From the NCBI RefSeq assembly GCF_015476115.1, contig NZ_CP064295.1, forward strand, positions 186,001 to 250,000: a stretch of 64,000 bases of DNA, read 5' to 3'. Below the pieces are notes generated by a model. The model was not told the DNA's origin. It was given only the letters and a program-made list of their open reading frames with translations, and made no database searches. Each line of letters begins with the position of its first letter. Positions within the stretch are counted from its first letter, which is position 1. This stretch comes from Aegicerativicinus sediminis. Its GTDB lineage: Bacteria > Bacteroidota > Bacteroidia > Flavobacteriales > Flavobacteriaceae. Below are positions 55,548-64,000 of the stretch, in pieces. Both the position numbers and the translations under genes were made by a program.

Positions 55548-56324
55548 TCAACTTAGCTTATTGTTAAAGCCGCGAAGTTTAATTGCCGTTAAAACCTTTT
55601 TTGTGTATAAAGGAAAATCAGCATTCAGCAACCATCCAAAATAACCTGGTTCTGCATCTAGAACTTCTGTAACCGTTTTACCTTTATGTTTGCCAAAAGA
55701 AAAACATTCCTCCCCTTTTTTATTGAAGACGATAAAGCCTGCAAAATCAGCAAAACGCTTTCTAGCACTAAATTCTGACAGGAACTTAATGTCATTTTCA
55801 AGTTCGTCATACCTTTTAACCTGTGCCTTTAAAACCTCATAAGTTGCCAATGTATCTGCCTCTGCACTATGGGCATTGGCTAAATCCTTATCACAATAAA
55901 ATTTATAGGCAGCCTCTAGAGTTCTTTGCTCCATCTTGTGGAAAATAGTTTGAACATCAACTGCGTGGCAATTACGCATGTCAAAATCCACCTCAGCACG
56001 CAACAATTCTTCCGCCAGCAGAGGAATATCAAAACGATTAGAGTTAAATCCGCCTAAATCTGAATCCTTAATAATGCTATGGATTTCCTTGGCTAATTCC
56101 TTAAAGGTAGGTTTGTCTGCTACATCTTCATCAGATATACCGTGAATTTTTGTGACTTCAGCCGGAATTGGAATTTCCGGATTTACCAACCACCTTTTAG
56201 AAACCTCTTTGCCTTCTGGAAATACCTTTAAAATTGCTATTTCAACAATTCTGTCGGTAGAAATATTAATACCTGTAGTTTCGAGATCGAAAAAACAAAT
56301 TGGTCTGTTTAATTTTAATTGCAT
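55548..56324 (-). CDS. 3'-5' exonuclease, DEDD family
   Basis: This 258-residue protein has the exonuclease motifs: FFDLETTGIN (ExoI, D and E), SNRFDIPLLAEELLR (ExoII) and HSAEADTLATYEVL (ExoIII, H and D). A C-terminal domain with FGKHKGKTVTEVLDAEPGYF resembles a putative quorum-sensing-regulated-type 'exodeoxyribonuclease X-like' tail. It resembles the epsilon/DnaQ-like exonucleases found alone in Bacteroidota. It is the first gene of the exonuclease-FAH-Hpt-cinA unit. Confidence 0.9.
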   Translation of the reverse strand: MQLKLNRPICFFDLETTGINISTDRIVEIAILKVFPEGKEVSKRWLVNPEIPIPAEVTKIHGISDEDVADKPTFKELAKEIHSIIKDSDLGGFNSNRFDIPLLAEELLRAEVDFDMRNCHAVDVQTIFHKMEQRTLEAAYKFYCDKDLANAHSAEADTLATYEVLKAQVKRYDELENDIKFLSEFSARKRFADFAGFIVFNKKGEECFSFGKHKGKTVTEVLDAEPGYFGWLLNADFPLYTKKVLTAIKLRGFNNKLS

Positions 56325-56339
56325 TCTAAAATAAAAAAA

Positions 56340-56359
56340 CCAACCCTACGAAGGGTTGG
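56340..56359 (-). terminator. Terminator after the E2 gene
   Basis: CCAACCCT and AGGGTTGG form an eight-pair stem with a 4-nt loop; on the - strand it is followed by a T-run (56339-56334). It separates the E2 gene from the exonuclease unit. Confidence 0.85.
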
Positions 56360-56380
56360 TCGTTAAGCCTTATTAAATTT

Positions 56381-57769
56381 TTAAAATTCTCTATCCATTT
56401 TCCAGCCTTCTAAATAATCTTTGACGGCTTTAACAAATTGACCACCAAGAGCTCCATTTACTACCCTATGATCATAAGAATGAGATAAAAACATGCGATA
56501 CCTGATACCAATAAAATCACCTTGGGGAGACTCAACTACAGCAGGCACCTTTCTTATGGCACCCAAGGCAAGAATCCCAACTTGTGGTTGATTAATAATC
56601 GGAGTCCCCATAATGCTACCGAATGTTCCAACATTGGTAACCGTATAAGTTCCTCCTTGAATTTCATCTGGTTTTAATTGATTTTGCCTTGCACGGTTGG
56701 CCAAATCATTAACCTGTTTGGTAAGTCCAACTAAATTTAATTGGTCCGCATTTTTTATAACTGGTACAATTAAGTTTCCATCAGGCAATGCTGCAGCCAT
56801 TCCAATATTAATTGCTTTTTTCTTTATAATCTTGTCACCGTCCACAGAAATATTCATCATAGGATAATCTCTCAGTGCTTTTGCAATGGCCTGCAAGAAA
56901 ATTGGGGTAAAAGTAAGTTTCTCTCCTTCCCTTTTTTCAAATTCGTCTTTTACATTATTACGCCAATTCCAAATATTGGTAACATCAGCCTCAATAAAAC
57001 TTTGAACGTGCGCAGAGGTATTGATTGACTCCATCATGTGATGTGAAATCAATTTCCCCATGCGTGTCATTTCAATAATTTCATCACCCGCAGAAGAAAC
57101 GATAGTTTTTTCAACCTTTGGAGATTGTTCTCCATTTGATTGAATCTTAGAAACGGGCTGGGGAGCCTCAACAATTTTTTCAGCAGCTTGCTCAGGTTTT
57201 AGAGTAGTATCTTTTACTTCAACTTTAGGTGCGCCGGATTTTGACTCACGTGACTTTAAATACATGAGAATGTCATCCTTTGTAACCCTATCGTCTTTAC
57301 CAGAACCTGGTATACTGTCCAATTCTTCTTGGCTAATACCTTCCTCCTTAGCAATATTCCTTACCAAAGGTGAATAAAATCGACCCTCAGACATTACAGG
57401 TACTGAAGCAATTGCCTTGGCTTGCTCGACTCTACCATTAACTTCATTGACTACTTCCTCAGAAAGCTTATCAACTTCTTCTTCGGCTGTAAAATCCGGC
57501 AGATCATCCTCAAAAGATTCTACTTCAGATTCTGTCTCAATAATAGCAATTGTTGCACCGACTTTAACAACTTCATCGGCATCAAATAACTTCTCCACTA
57601 AAACTCCTTCCACTTCACTAGGAACCTCACTATCTACCTTGTCCGTAGCGATTTCAAGAATGGGTTCATCAAGCTCAATTTTGTCACCAACATCTTTAAG
57701 CCAAGAGGTTATTGTTGCTTCTGCAACACTCTCGCCCATCTTCGGAAGTTTAAGTTCAAATTTTGCCAT
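56381..57769 (-). CDS. Dihydrolipoamide acyltransferase (E2) of a 2-oxoacid dehydrogenase complex
   Basis: This 462-residue protein has an N-terminal lipoyl domain with Lys44 in ATDKVDSEVP. An acidic linker precedes the peripheral-subunit-binding domain (SPLVRNIAKEEGISQEELDS), a second linker and the catalytic domain ending SHSYDHRVVNGALGGQF. The usual active-site motif is DHRVxDG; here the second Asp is Asn. It belongs to the branched-chain or odd E2 type, but the partner E1 and E3 genes are not in this window, so the substrate is open. It is transcribed alone. Confidence 0.9.
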   Translation of the reverse strand: MAKFELKLPKMGESVAEATITSWLKDVGDKIELDEPILEIATDKVDSEVPSEVEGVLVEKLFDADEVVKVGATIAIIETESEVESFEDDLPDFTAEEEVDKLSEEVVNEVNGRVEQAKAIASVPVMSEGRFYSPLVRNIAKEEGISQEELDSIPGSGKDDRVTKDDILMYLKSRESKSGAPKVEVKDTTLKPEQAAEKIVEAPQPVSKIQSNGEQSPKVEKTIVSSAGDEIIEMTRMGKLISHHMMESINTSAHVQSFIEADVTNIWNWRNNVKDEFEKREGEKLTFTPIFLQAIAKALRDYPMMNISVDGDKIIKKKAINIGMAAALPDGNLIVPVIKNADQLNLVGLTKQVNDLANRARQNQLKPDEIQGGTYTVTNVGTFGSIMGTPIINQPQVGILALGAIRKVPAVVESPQGDFIGIRYRMFLSHSYDHRVVNGALGGQFVKAVKDYLEGWKMDREF

Positions 57770-57806
57770 ATCTATATTAAAACAGCTTGTTTTGGGTTTC
57801 TCGTTG

Positions 57807-57814
57807 CAAAATTA
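57807..57814 (-). promoter_or_regulatory. -7 element, probable promoter of the E2 gene
   Basis: TAATTTTG on the - strand exactly matches TAnnTTTG, 37 bp before the start codon. No clear -33 TTG. Confidence 0.4.
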
Positions 57815-57849
57815 ATCAATTAATACCGAAATCGTTATTGTTTTAATAA

Positions 57850-58962
57850 TTAAGTGTTTTTTCCTTGGACAACAATCCCTCTAGATTGTGCATTGAAACT
57901 ACCAATAATATAAGATGTTTTGGAGGGCCAAAACAGAAACCGAGTTTGAGTATTTCCATTATTTCCTTCAACAACTTTAATTATTTCAGTAAAAGTCAAA
58001 GTATCTATATCAAAAACATACGTTCTGTCTGATTCAATTTGAAGATTTTTAGGAGAAAGGACCATTTCTGCTTCTGGAAAAATAGTTTGTACCTGACTCA
58101 ATTCCTTTTTTGAAATAAAAGTCAAATTTAAATTATGATCAAATTCTACGGGCTTCCTTGAAGCCTTGAAATAAGGCAAGACTTTGAAAATGACGCTTGA
58201 CACCAATGAATAAATCCGATTTAGTTTAAAGTGCTTTTTATGGAATATATGCATGGCCTCATAAAAATGCTTTTTATAGCGAATATCGTTTGTAGTGCTC
58301 TCTCCCTTAAAATGAATCGCGGTAGATTCTCCAAAATAAAAGTTTCTTTTACCTAATTGTTCAACCTTATAAGATAGATCGAAGTCCTCCCCATACATAA
58401 AATAATCTTCATCAAAACCTCCCACTTCAATGTAAAGTTTGCGCTTAAGGAACATGAAAGCACCGACCAATACTTCAACGTTTCCATTTTGGTCGGAACC
58501 AATATTATGCGCATAATAATTACTAGATAAGCCTGCAATCTTTTTAAGTGCACCAAATGGTTTCACAAAATTTCGTTTGCTCTCTGGCAAGAATTGACCT
58601 GAACCATCAATTAGTTTACAACCAATAATGCCCATGTTATTATTATCATTATACATTTCCAAAAGATTGTAAAAACTTTTTTCTGATACAATTGTGTCTG
58701 GATTAAGAATACATACAAATGCCCCCTTTGCTGCTTTGACTCCAATATTATTTGCCTTTGAAAATCCGAGATTTTGTGATAAAGCAATAAAATTAATCAA
58801 TGGGTACTTTTCAGAAAGGTAATTAACACTACCGTCATTTGAATTGTTGTCAACAACAATAATTTCTGAGGAAATGGATTCTGTGGCTGCCATAATACTT
58901 TGAACACACAGTTCTAGAAAGTGAAGTACATTGTAACTTACTATGACAATTGATAACTTCAA
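57850..58962 (-). CDS. GT2-family glycosyltransferase
   Basis: This 370-residue protein starts (TTG at 58962) with KLSIVIVSYNVLHFLELCV, the GT2 N-terminus, and has VVDNNSNDGSV, CILNPDTIVSE (DxD-like) and GGFDEDYFMYGEDFDLSYK. The last 100 or so residues (from about residue 270) are a non-GT extension ending in a beta-rich part with RFLFWPSKTSYIIGSF. It likely adds a sugar to a surface or capsular glycan. It starts 10 nt after recR. Confidence 0.9.
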   Translation of the reverse strand: MKLSIVIVSYNVLHFLELCVQSIMAATESISSEIIVVDNNSNDGSVNYLSEKYPLINFIALSQNLGFSKANNIGVKAAKGAFVCILNPDTIVSEKSFYNLLEMYNDNNNMGIIGCKLIDGSGQFLPESKRNFVKPFGALKKIAGLSSNYYAHNIGSDQNGNVEVLVGAFMFLKRKLYIEVGGFDEDYFMYGEDFDLSYKVEQLGKRNFYFGESTAIHFKGESTTNDIRYKKHFYEAMHIFHKKHFKLNRIYSLVSSVIFKVLPYFKASRKPVEFDHNLNLTFISKKELSQVQTIFPEAEMVLSPKNLQIESDRTYVFDIDTLTFTEIIKVVEGNNGNTQTRFLFWPSKTSYIIGSFNAQSRGIVVQGKNT

Positions 58963-58972
58963 AAAGTGGCAA

Positions 58973-59590
58973 TTAAATTTTGAGTGATGACTCGAAAGGA
59001 ATACGATTAGTTATGCTTCTACCCAAGGTAATTTCGTCCGTATACTCTAATTCATTTCCCACAGAAATTCCCCTTGCAATGGTTGATGTTACTATTTCCA
59101 AATCTTGAATTTGCTTGTATATATAAAAATTGGTAGTATCGCCTTCCATAGTTGACCCTAAAGCAAAAATCACTTCCTTTATTTCTCCTAACTTCAGTTT
59201 GGCAACAAGTGTGGGAATATTTAAATCATTGGGACCTATACCATCCATAGGAGATATTTTGCCTCCCAAAATATGGTATAAACCTTTGTAGGAAGATGTA
59301 TTTTCAATGGCCATAACATCTCTTATATCTTCAACTACACAAACCAATTCACGGTTACGATTTGGATTAGAACAAATTTCACATAACTGTGAATCACTTA
59401 TATTATGGCAATTTTTACAAAATTTAATTTCGGTTCTAAGGCTTTTCAGGGCATCGGCCAGATCTAGACTTTGTTCCTCGGGTTGTCTTAACAAATGTAA
59501 CACCAACCTCAAGGCTGTTCGTTTACCAACACCCGGTAACTGAGACATCTCTGAAACTGCTCTTTCCAATAATTTTGAAGAAAATTCCAT
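58973..59590 (-). CDS. recR: Recombination mediator RecR
   Basis: This 205-residue protein has the helix-hairpin-helix [14 protein letters not shown], a four-Cys zinc motif ([16 protein letters not shown]) and a Toprim domain ([14 protein letters not shown]). It works with RecF (encoded at 31535) and RecO in gap repair. Confidence 0.96.
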   Translation of the reverse strand: MEFSSKLLERAVSEMSQLPGVGKRTALRLVLHLLRQPEEQSLDLADALKSLRTEIKFCKNCHNISDSQLCEICSNPNRNRELVCVVEDIRDVMAIENTSSYKGLYHILGGKISPMDGIGPNDLNIPTLVAKLKLGEIKEVIFALGSTMEGDTTNFYIYKQIQDLEIVTSTIARGISVGNELEYTDEITLGRSITNRIPFESSLKI

Positions 59591-59612
59591 CGGTGCGAAA
59601 TTACGATTTTAA

Positions 59613-59627
59613 CCGCAAGAATTGCGG
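59613..59627. repeat. Inverted repeat CCGCAA-GAA-TTGCGG
   Basis: This is a perfect 6-bp inverted repeat with a 3-bp spacer in the 80-bp divergent region between recR and the symporter. It could be an operator. It has no other copy that I noticed. Confidence 0.3.
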
Positions 59628-59670
59628 ATAGGACAGTAATTTGTATTTTGGCCTTACATATCAAAATATT

Positions 59671-61146
59671 ATGACCGCTCTCCAAATTATCATTCTCATT
59701 GCTGTTTATTTCCTAGTCTTAATGACAATTTCCCATTTCACAGGTAAGAATGACAGCAACACAGATTTTTTTAAGGCCTCTAAACAATCTCCATGGTATT
59801 TAGTGGCCTTCGGAATGGTGGGCGCTTCTCTTTCGGGTGTTACATTTATTTCAGTTCCTGGCTGGGTTGAAGGATCACAATTCAGCTATTTACAAGTAGT
59901 ACTGGGGTACTTGGTCGGTTATTTTGTGGTCGCCTTAGTTTTGATGCCAATTTATTATAGATATAATCTTACGTCGATCTATGAATATTTAGGCGAGAGA
60001 TTCGGTCCTGTAAGTCATAAAACTGGTGCCTTCTTCTTTTTTGTCTCACGTGTTCTCGGGGCATCTTTCCGATTGTTTTTAGTTGCGATTGTTTTACAGC
60101 AATTTGTTTTTGACTCATGGAATGTTCCATTTGAAATCACTGTGGTTATTTCAATTTTACTTATTTGGGTTTATACAAACAAAGGTGGAATTAAGACTAT
60201 AGTTTGGACAGACACACTTCAAACCCTTTTTATGGTGATTGCAGTAATCCTTTCTATATATATGATAAATCGAGAGCTTGGCTGGTCCTTTTCTGAATTT
60301 CTAAATTCAGATGAATTGAAGAACTACAGTGACATATTTGTAACTGATAGCTTTTTAAACAGAAACCATTTCATTAAATCGTTTATAGGAGGAATGTTTA
60401 TTACTATTTGCATGACAGGATTAGACCAAGATATGATGCAAAAAAATCTTACCTGCAAAACTTTAAAGGATGCCCAAACCAATATGATTAGTTTTAGTTT
60501 CGTATTGGTGTTTGTTACATTTCTTTTCATGCTTTTAGGCGCCTTATTATATATCTATGCAGGCCAAAATAATATTTCAATTCCTTTGATGGATGGCAGC
60601 CCAAAGTCAGATTTATTGTTCCCCGAAATTGCTTTGAATAGTGGCTTGGGAATAACATTAGCAATGACTTTTATGCTCGGTTTAATTGCTGCAGCTTATA
60701 GTAGCGCTGACAGTGCACTTACATCCCTAACAACTTCCTTTTGTATTGATTTCTTGGATATTGAGAGAAAGGATTTATCCAAGCAAAAAGGCTTGAGAAA
60801 AAGGGTTCACATTGCAATGAGTGTCGTATTGGTTATAGTTATTATAATATTTAAATATGTCTTAAGTAGAAACGTGATAGACAGTTTACTCGTAGTGGCA
60901 GGTTATACTTATGGGCCTCTACTTGGGCTATTTGCCTTTGGAATCATTTCCAAAAGAAAAGTAAAGGACAAATGGGTTTGGGTCGTTGCTGTTTTCTCGG
61001 TAGTTATTTCAGCAATACTGGGTTCAATTAAACCTGAAAATTTAGGCGGTTATGTTATCGGTTACGAATTGTTGCCTATAAATGGTTTATTAACTTATCT
61101 CGGTTTAGTATTGATCAGTAGAAAGCAAAACGAGCGTACAAGCTGA
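59671..61146 (+). CDS. Sodium:solute symporter (SSS family)
   Basis: I start at the ATG at 59671 ([17 protein letters not shown]), giving 491 residues; an upstream TTG reading adds ten. About 13 membrane helices are visible, with [44 protein letters not shown] and [17 protein letters not shown]. The last contains the Ser/Thr pair of the sodium site in the SSS family. The solute is unknown. Its 3' end overlaps the convergent CoA-binding gene by 42 nt. Confidence 0.93.
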   Translation: MTALQIIILIAVYFLVLMTISHFTGKNDSNTDFFKASKQSPWYLVAFGMVGASLSGVTFISVPGWVEGSQFSYLQVVLGYLVGYFVVALVLMPIYYRYNLTSIYEYLGERFGPVSHKTGAFFFFVSRVLGASFRLFLVAIVLQQFVFDSWNVPFEITVVISILLIWVYTNKGGIKTIVWTDTLQTLFMVIAVILSIYMINRELGWSFSEFLNSDELKNYSDIFVTDSFLNRNHFIKSFIGGMFITICMTGLDQDMMQKNLTCKTLKDAQTNMISFSFVLVFVTFLFMLLGALLYIYAGQNNISIPLMDGSPKSDLLFPEIALNSGLGITLAMTFMLGLIAAAYSSADSALTSLTTSFCIDFLDIERKDLSKQKGLRKRVHIAMSVVLVIVIIIFKYVLSRNVIDSLLVVAGYTYGPLLGLFAFGIISKRKVKDKWVWVVAVFSVVISAILGSIKPENLGGYVIGYELLPINGLLTYLGLVLISRKQNERTS

Positions 61147-61467
61147 TTCAAATGCTATTCCATTCCCATCTAAGATTCTAAAGAATTCTGGATTTTCAGC
61201 CCCTGGATTAAAAATAATTCGCTTAGGTTTTAGCCCAATTAAATAATCATAAAATTGTTTTTGGCGCTGCGCATTCATATACATTGTAATTGTATCAATG
61301 CCGGAATATTGAATTAATTCAGTATCAATCTCAACACCACTTACAGTGCCTTTTCTTAAACCAAAAGCCACAACGTTGTGACCTGAACTTACCAATCTTG
61401 TAATTGCAAAATTTGAGTATCTATGGGGCTTCACGGATGCACCGAAGACTAAAGTTTTCTTTTTCAA
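61105..61467 (-). CDS. CoA-binding (YccU-like Rossmann) protein
   Basis: This 120-residue protein starts at TTG (61467) with [20 protein letters not shown]. It is a single Rossmann CoA-binding domain with [11 protein letters not shown], the middle region [10 protein letters not shown], and a C-terminal [13 protein letters not shown]. The family binds CoA but has no established enzyme activity. The final 14 codons lie within the symporter's coding sequence on the other strand. Confidence 0.85.
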   Translation of the reverse strand: MKKKTLVFGASVKPHRYSNFAITRLVSSGHNVVAFGLRKGTVSGVEIDTELIQYSGIDTITMYMNAQRQKQFYDYLIGLKPKRIIFNPGAENPEFFRILDGNGIAFESACTLVLLSTDQY

Positions 61468-61550
61468 AATGTTAAAATAATGTTAACGGAATATGTAGGC
61501 AGTAACAATAGCCAAAAATAATCGTCTACACAGTAACAACCTAATCATTC

Positions 61551-61567
61551 ATCAATCAATCAATCAA
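61551..61567 (+). repeat. (ATCA)4 tetranucleotide repeat before the barrel-protein gene
   Basis: Four tandem copies of ATCA end three bases before the ATG at 61570, within the probable ribosome-binding region. The repeat is short, and copy-number variation is only a possibility. Confidence 0.35.
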
Positions 61568-61569
61568 AA

Positions 61570-64000
61570 ATGAACAGACTAATACTCTTGGTCGTCATGC
61601 TCATGCCGACCTTTTTTTTCGCAAACAATGGAGAAGTACGCACCGGAACCATAAAAGGAAAAGTTATTGATGCGTCCATCAATCAACCGCTCCCATATGT
61701 AAATGTCGTAATAAAAAATAATGAAAATGAAATTGTTACAGGCGGAATTACAACTGACGACGGAAGCTTTGAAATTAAAAAGGTACCCGAAGGCAACCTA
61801 ACAGTAAACATTCAGTATATAGGTTATAAAACTATCGCTAGACCAGTGGAAATTGGAAATGGCCATTATAATATTGACCTCGGAAATGTTATTCTTGAGG
61901 AGGATATTTCTAGTTTAGATGAAGTCACAGTTGTTGCTGAAGTGTCGACCATTGAACAAAAAGTAGACAGAAAGGTAATAAATATTGGAAAGGATTTAAC
62001 AACTACCGGTCCTACGGCTTCAGACATAATGAATAATCTACCTTCTGTTAACGTGGATCAACAAACTGGAGAAATCAGTTTGAGAGGAAACCAAAACGTT
62101 CGAGTAATGGTCGACGGGAAAATATCAAATATTCCTGCAGCACAACTCTTGAAACAGATTCCATCAACATCTATAAAACAAATTGAATTGATCACTAATC
62201 CCTCAGCCAAATACAATCCAGATGGTATGAGCGGTATTATAAATATTGTTTTACACAAAAATGCAAATGTTGGATTTAATGGAAATGCCACTGTAGGATA
62301 CACTATCGATATTAAACCAAAATTCAATGGTTCAATAGATATGAATTATAGAAATGGCAAACTAAATTTCTTCGGAAATTACGGTACTAATTTCGGCGAC
62401 AGAATAAATTGGGGATCTATCGATAGAATCGAGCAAGACATTACCCAACGTATTAACATATTAAACAATAATGAATCTCATCTTTATAAAGTTGGGTTAG
62501 ATTATTACATAACCGAGAAACACACCCTTTCAGTTTTTACAAGTCAAAATTCCTATAGTGGAGGGGTGGTCGGAAACACAAGAATATTGTATAATAATGA
62601 CCCTAGTCTTAATCAAATTCAGTCTATTGACAACTCTAACGATAATAATTCTGGTCAATACAACCTAGATTATAAAATAGATTTTGAAAAAGAAGGCCAT
62701 AATATAGAGTTCGAAGCTGATTACAATCGTTTCAAATCCGATTCTAGGACAGACAATTTATATAACGCAGGTAATTTAAGGCCTGATTTCATTGAATTCA
62801 ATGATACCGAACGAAATACAACAACGCTCAATTTAGACTATGTAAATCCATTATCTGATAAGAGTAAACTAGAGCTTGGGTTACAAGCAATCCTTTTTGA
62901 TACGGACCTTATCTACGAATCTGATGGTAGAAACCAGGATGAAAATGGAAATTATTTCCCATCCCTTACCTCCTTTAATTATAAAAGAGATATTTATTCT
63001 GCTTATGCCACTTTTGGTAATAAATTGGAAAAGTGGACCTATCAAATTGGGTTAAGGGCCGAGCAAGTCAACGTTGATGCGAATGCATTAACTACCAATT
63101 TAGATGATAATACAACAGAGGATAGCTTTTTTGAAAATGACTATTTTCAAATTTACCCTTCGGCCTATTTAACCTACTCTCCATCTGAGAAAAATTCCTA
63201 TCAATTGTCTTATAGCAGAAGAATTGATAGACCTGGAGTTGGACAAGTAAATCCTGTTCCAGAATTCACAACACCATTGATAACTCAGATCGGTAACCAG
63301 GCGTTGGAACCTCAATTTACAAATTCAATTGAATTGAATTATACCCGAAATATGAAAAAGGGAAGTATTACAGCGGGCGTATTCTATAGAGCTATTGAGG
63401 ATGAGATAAATTTTGCAGTTTTAGTAGACAGAGCTGATTTAAACAGAATTATCTTAACAAGTGAAAATTTCGACAACACTTCATCTTATGGTTTTGAACT
63501 TTCATCAAATTATAGGCCAACAAAGTGGTGGAGCATAAATGGAAGTTTTGATCTGTTTTCCCAAACACAAAAAAGTATAACAGAACGTTTAGATCCTTCT
63601 GTACCAAACCCTACGGTAGATGATATTATCCTAGAAGTGGTAGAAGTTGATAACGTTGCTTGGAATCTCAGACTATTCAATAACTTCAAAGTAACTAACA
63701 AACTTTCCTTTTCAGCCTTTGGATTTTACCGAGGGAAAAACCAAAGTATTCAATTTGAAATGGAGCCAATGTATTTTGTAAATATAGGAATGAGATACAA
63801 TTTCTTAAAGGATAATCGAATGACGTTAAGCATAAATTACAATGATATTTTCAATACAATGGAATCAAGAATTGTAGGCCAAAGACCTTTCCGCCAAAGA
63901 GCTGAATTTAATTGGGAAAGTCAAACCTTTTATGCAGGTCTGTCATACCGATTCGGTGGAGGAAAATTCAGAGCAAAATCTAGAAAAAATAGAGATGATA
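61570..64000 (+). CDS. TonB-receptor-like outer-membrane beta-barrel protein, 3' end cut by the window edge
   Basis: This 810-codon open frame runs off the right edge but ends in barrel strands (YAGLSYRFGGG), so it is nearly complete. It has a signal peptide (about residues 1-17, MNRLILLVVMLMPTFFF). A carboxypeptidase-regulatory-like domain (about residues 30-110, GKVIDASINQPLPYVNVVI) follows. A TonB plug (about residues 115-225, ASDIMNNLPSVNVDQQTGE, IELITNPSAKYNPDG) precedes a beta-barrel of the 'outer membrane beta-barrel family' type. It is not a SusC: no SusD gene is visible and the plug is of the OMP_b-brl type. The transport ligand is unknown. Confidence 0.9.
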   Translation, partial: MNRLILLVVMLMPTFFFANNGEVRTGTIKGKVIDASINQPLPYVNVVIKNNENEIVTGGITTDDGSFEIKKVPEGNLTVNIQYIGYKTIARPVEIGNGHYNIDLGNVILEEDISSLDEVTVVAEVSTIEQKVDRKVINIGKDLTTTGPTASDIMNNLPSVNVDQQTGEISLRGNQNVRVMVDGKISNIPAAQLLKQIPSTSIKQIELITNPSAKYNPDGMSGIINIVLHKNANVGFNGNATVGYTIDIKPKFNGSIDMNYRNGKLNFFGNYGTNFGDRINWGSIDRIEQDITQRINILNNNESHLYKVGLDYYITEKHTLSVFTSQNSYSGGVVGNTRILYNNDPSLNQIQSIDNSNDNNSGQYNLDYKIDFEKEGHNIEFEADYNRFKSDSRTDNLYNAGNLRPDFIEFNDTERNTTTLNLDYVNPLSDKSKLELGLQAILFDTDLIYESDGRNQDENGNYFPSLTSFNYKRDIYSAYATFGNKLEKWTYQIGLRAEQVNVDANALTTNLDDNTTEDSFFENDYFQIYPSAYLTYSPSEKNSYQLSYSRRIDRPGVGQVNPVPEFTTPLITQIGNQALEPQFTNSIELNYTRNMKKGSITAGVFYRAIEDEINFAVLVDRADLNRIILTSENFDNTSSYGFELSSNYRPTKWWSINGSFDLFSQTQKSITERLDPSVPNPTVDDIILEVVEVDNVAWNLRLFNNFKVTNKLSFSAFGFYRGKNQSIQFEMEPMYFVNIGMRYNFLKDNRMTLSINYNDIFNTMESRIVGQRPFRQRAEFNWESQTFYAGLSYRFGGGKFRAKSRKNRDD

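Noticed and set aside
61570-64000. SusC identity for the right-edge barrel protein
   Set aside because: The plug and barrel are of the smaller outer-membrane barrel family, and no SusD gene or glycan gene is adjacent in the window.

Overview
This window is chromosomal DNA from a member of the Bacteroidota, most likely a marine or plant-polymer-degrading Flavobacteriaceae. The support is low GC, a gliding-associated GldI lipoprotein, a SusC/OMP-type outer-membrane barrel protein, many short-signal lipoproteins, the parA-parB-DUF5683-dapB-lepB and rpmB-rpmG-DUF4295-ftsY gene orders, and repeated TAnnTTTG -7 promoter elements. No IS element, prophage, CRISPR array, tRNA or rRNA was seen. The genus cannot be named from the sequence alone.

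Positions 1-14709 hold a catabolic island for (methyl)glucuronic-acid-decorated xylan: a xylulokinase (cut by the left edge), a LacI-family regulator, a GH67 alpha-glucuronidase, an SDR oxidoreductase, a seven-repeat FG-GAP/UnbV lipoprotein, a GH115 alpha-glucuronidase, a CE1-type esterase, a CE15 glucuronoyl esterase and a PQQ-type sugar dehydrogenase. The main discovery is a shared 12-bp palindrome, RCAAYCGNTTGY, present four times, each time between genes: before xylB/lacI, GH67, GH115 and CE15. It has the central CG typical of LacI-family operators, and at the xylB and GH115 sites it overlaps a recognisable -33 TTG. This defines a probable local regulon. CE15 and CE1 would remove lignin and acyl esters, GH115 and GH67 would remove internal and terminal glucuronic acid, and XylB would feed the released xylose into the pentose phosphate pathway. 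No SusCD pair, xylanase or uronate isomerase lies in this window; they may lie to the left.

Positions 14797-24965 are core genes on the + strand: udk, divIC, both methylmalonyl-CoA mutase subunits, then parA, parB, DUF5683, dapB, an N-terminally extended signal peptidase I, wbqC-like and DUF6122. Positions 24976-31401 (- strand) run from a TPR protein and ribH through two small paralogous membrane proteins, mutL, two rhomboid proteases and an EEP-family hydrolase. Positions 31535-36084 (+) are a tight recF / lipoprotein / DUF721 (DciA-like) / penicillin acylase / membrane protein operon that ends in a terminator shared with ndk.

Positions 36641-48481 carry nrnA, gldI, a cyclophilin-FKBP fusion, pepD, a DUF3810 protein, two secreted amidohydrolase-fold proteins (three modules, of which only one keeps the HxH metal motif), a TrmH/SpoU methyltransferase and a Ste24-like M48 protease. 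Positions 48478-59590 are mostly - strand: rimO, a lipoprotein amidase, ftsY, DUF4295, rpmG, rpmB, cinA, Hpt, an FAH-family protein, an exonuclease, a 2-oxoacid dehydrogenase E2, a GT2 and recR. The right end has a sodium:solute symporter overlapping a convergent CoA-binding gene, and a TonB-receptor-like barrel protein cut by the right edge. Several genes (DUF6122, cinA, GT2, CoA-binding) appear to start at TTG, and DUF5683 at GTG.
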